Shown here in pieces: positions 62,291 to 64,000 of a DNA stretch of 64,000 bases. Under the pieces are notes generated by a model. It was not told where the DNA came from. It was given only the letters and a program-made list of their open reading frames with translations, and did not search any database. A program made the translations under genes and the position numbers. Source of the DNA: Pseudomonas triticifolii (lineage in GTDB: Bacteria > Pseudomonadota > Gammaproteobacteria > Pseudomonadales > Pseudomonadaceae); NCBI RefSeq assembly GCF_014358015.1, contig NZ_JACONV010000018.1, positions 20,844 to 84,843 of the forward strand. The letters are read 5' to 3'. Each line of letters starts with the position of its first letter. Position 1 is the stretch's first letter.

Positions 62291-63577
62291 TCATTGTGCT
62301 TTTGCGAGCGTGCTCTGTGACGCTTCTGCGGGAGTTGCGTCGGCAAAACGGTCCACCTGGCGCAGCGTCTTGAAGCCGGTCATCCACGCGCCCACTACAC
62401 CGAGTGTGCAGACGCCGCCCATGATCGCGGCCGGAATCGCGCCTATCAGCGAGGCGCTGGTGCCCGCACGGAACTCACCCAGTTCGTTGGACGAGCCGAT
62501 GAACAGCATGTTCACCGCATTGACCCGGCCGCGCATGTTGTCCGGTGTTGAGAACTGCACCAGGGCCGAGCGGATGTAGACGCTGACCATGTCGGCGGCC
62601 CCTGCGATCAGCAGCGCCAGGCAGGACAGCCAAAACAGGGTGGAGAGGGCGAACACCAGGTTGGCCACCCCGAACAGCCCGACGGCCATGAACATGGTCA
62701 TGCCGACATTGCGATCCAGCGGTCGCATGCTCAGGTAGATGCCGACCCCCAGTTCACCCAGGCTCATCGACGCACGCAGCATGCCCAGTCCTTGCGGACC
62801 CAGGTTCAGTACCTCGTGGGCATAGATCGGCAGCAGCGCGACGACCCCGCCCAGCAGTACAGCGAACAGGTCCAGCGAGATGGTGCCCAGAATGATAGGC
62901 CGCGAGCGGATGAACGCGATCCCGGCGGTGAAGCGGCCCCAGGCGCTGTCACCCAGATCCATCAGCTTGCCCGCAAAAGGTGTCGCAACCGGGGCCAGAA
63001 ACAGGATCCCGGCAATGAACGCTGCCACGCACACCGAATAGGTCAGCTCGGCGCCGCCCAGCCAGTACAGGTAGCCGCCAATCAGAGGGCCACCCACGGT
63101 CGAGCAACGCATGATCACGCTGTTGGTGGCGATCGCCGAGGCCAGTTGTTCACGCGGAACGATCTGCGGCAGCAGGCTTTGCAAGGCCGGGCCTGTGAAC
63201 GCACGCGCGCAGCCATAGAGCATCAGCGCGCCGTAGATCAACCGAAGGTCTTGCAGCTTCAGGGCCGAGAACACCAGCAGGATGACGCCGCATACCGCCT
63301 GCACGCCCCAGCTGATCATCAGGATGACCTTGCGGTTGTAGCGATCGATCAGATCGCCCGCAGGCATCAGCAGCAACAGCATGGGAATGAACTGAGCCAG
63401 GCCGACATAAGCCAGTGCCATCGGCTCGCGGGTCATGTCGTAGACCTGCCAGGCAACCACCACCGCCTGAATCTGCATGGCGAACACCGCCATCAGACGC
63501 GACAGGATGAAACTGATGAACCCAGGCTGGCTGGACAGTTTGACGGAGGTTGAAGCGGCGGGGGATTCAGAGCTCAA
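62291..63577 (-). CDS. MFS transporter
   Basis: The 428-residue product has twelve membrane helices and belongs to the MFS group near EntS (enterobactin exporter), with loop-2/3 motif GDLIDRYNRKVILM and NSVIMRCSTVGGPLIGGYL. The start is TTG at 63577 (MSSESPAASTSVKLS), with GGAAG six bases upstream and no ATG near. It probably exports a small metabolite or drug. The two REP pairs lie upstream of it. Substrate unknown. Confidence 0.85.
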   Translation of the reverse strand: MSSESPAASTSVKLSSQPGFISFILSRLMAVFAMQIQAVVVAWQVYDMTREPMALAYVGLAQFIPMLLLLMPAGDLIDRYNRKVILMISWGVQAVCGVILLVFSALKLQDLRLIYGALMLYGCARAFTGPALQSLLPQIVPREQLASAIATNSVIMRCSTVGGPLIGGYLYWLGGAELTYSVCVAAFIAGILFLAPVATPFAGKLMDLGDSAWGRFTAGIAFIRSRPIILGTISLDLFAVLLGGVVALLPIYAHEVLNLGPQGLGMLRASMSLGELGVGIYLSMRPLDRNVGMTMFMAVGLFGVANLVFALSTLFWLSCLALLIAGAADMVSVYIRSALVQFSTPDNMRGRVNAVNMLFIGSSNELGEFRAGTSASLIGAIPAAIMGGVCTLGVVGAWMTGFKTLRQVDRFADATPAEASQSTLAKAQ

Positions 63578-63778
63578 GACAGACTTCCATCGAAGCAGTG
63601 TATTCGCGGTACGCGTTATACCTCAGCTTATAGATAGGGAGCTAATGAAAAAGTTGACAGTTTCTCCGGGCCGGGTATGCATATTGAGCGTTTCCACGCT
63701 CTGCGCTCAGCGTCACACGCAAGTCCAGAATAGGCACTAAGCCGGACTAAACCCAAGTCGCTGACTATACGCATAACC

Positions 63779-63850
63779 TGTGGGATGCGGCTTTTGAAGG
63801 GCTGCATCAGTGACTGGACTGACGTCATCGCCGGCAAGCCGCCTCCCACT
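63779..63850. repeat. REP pair, first unit degenerate
   Basis: TGTGGGATGCGGCTTTTGAA is a damaged left REP, while GCCGGCAAGCCGCCTCCCAC is an intact right REP. The spacer ATCAGTGACTG is retained. Confidence 0.75.
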
Positions 63851-63928
63851 ATCTCGTGCCTGCTGCAAGGCTTGTGCATAAAACGCAGCGCGGGACTCAA
63901 ACGGTCGTCGCTGACGGAATGCTTAACC

Positions 63929-64000
63929 TGTGGGAGGCGGCTTGCCGGCGAGGCGGTTTTGAAGCGCCGCATCAGTGACTGTACTGACGCCATCGCCGGC
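63929..64000. repeat. REP pair cut by the window edge
   Basis: TGTGGGAGGCGGCTTGCCGG is intact, followed by the GCGCCGCATCAGTGACTGTAC spacer and the beginning of the inverted unit, CATCGCCGGC, at the last base of the window. Confidence 0.8.

Larger units (their letters stand above)
63578..64000. other. Intergenic region with two REP pairs up to the window edge
   Basis: Upstream of the MFS gene to the right edge, 423 bases hold no gene. Two REP-pair units follow each other with a period of about 150 bases, the second cut by the window end. The MFS promoter should lie near 63590-63650. Confidence 0.6.

Overview
The window looks like the chromosome of a fluorescent, plant-associated Pseudomonas, most probably of the Pseudomonas syringae group. 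This rests on the conserved block leuS-lptE-holA next to lnt-ybeX-ybeY-phoH-miaB, the GC-rich codon use, and scattered REP elements of the GTGGGAGGCGGCTTGCCGG type. The species is inferred from gene content and repeats, not from a database match.

Positions 1-30.8 kb are core genome. A minus-strand block (holA, lptE, leuS) serves replication, outer-membrane LPS assembly and translation. A second minus-strand block (miaB, phoH-like, ybeY, ybeX, lnt) serves RNA modification, ribosome quality control and lipoprotein maturation. Next come hemL (haem), an Ada/AlkA fusion overlapping ogt (alkylation repair), thiE-thiD (thiamine), a 7TMR-DISM sensor kinase, an AidB-type acyl-CoA dehydrogenase, amn, rluE, an Lrp-type regulator, a glutamine-rich DUF6515 protein, a CDF metal exporter, and hrpB (helicase).

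Positions 30.7-44.0 kb are a foreign island inserted at the 3' end of hrpB. The last 67 bases of hrpB plus 14 bases of flank recur at the far end, with 75 of 81 bases identical, as expected for attL/attR. A decayed tyrosine-recombinase 3' end lies near the right border. The cargo is AT-richer and has a defence-like character: a nucleotidyltransferase remnant, a HExxH protein split by one amber codon, an unknown protein split by a -1 shift at a run of seven T, an Apea-like HEPN protein, an Abi-C (HEPN) protein, an orphan AbrB-type antitoxin, a membrane-anchored DpnII/MboI-like nuclease, a possible modified-base reader fused to a PD-(D/E)XK nuclease, and a 585-residue protein joining an alpha/alpha toroid to a HEPN domain. 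The last three lie on one strand and are my best candidate for an undescribed system. A chorismate mutase is also carried.

Positions 44.0-64.0 kb return to core genome: CsbD, DUF2986, a membrane protein coupled to an unusual hydrolase/PEP-synthase-like fusion, DUF2628, an EEP-family protein, YciC, DUF2076, a NYN protein, a DnaQ-like exonuclease, an Lrp regulator divergent from a YedA-like exporter, rhlE, a flavoprotein, a histone-deacetylase-fold protein, a GNAT enzyme, tesB with an overlapping HAD phosphatase, a secreted hydrolase, YpfJ and an MFS transporter. REP pairs occupy several gaps. I saw no tRNA, rRNA or CRISPR array.
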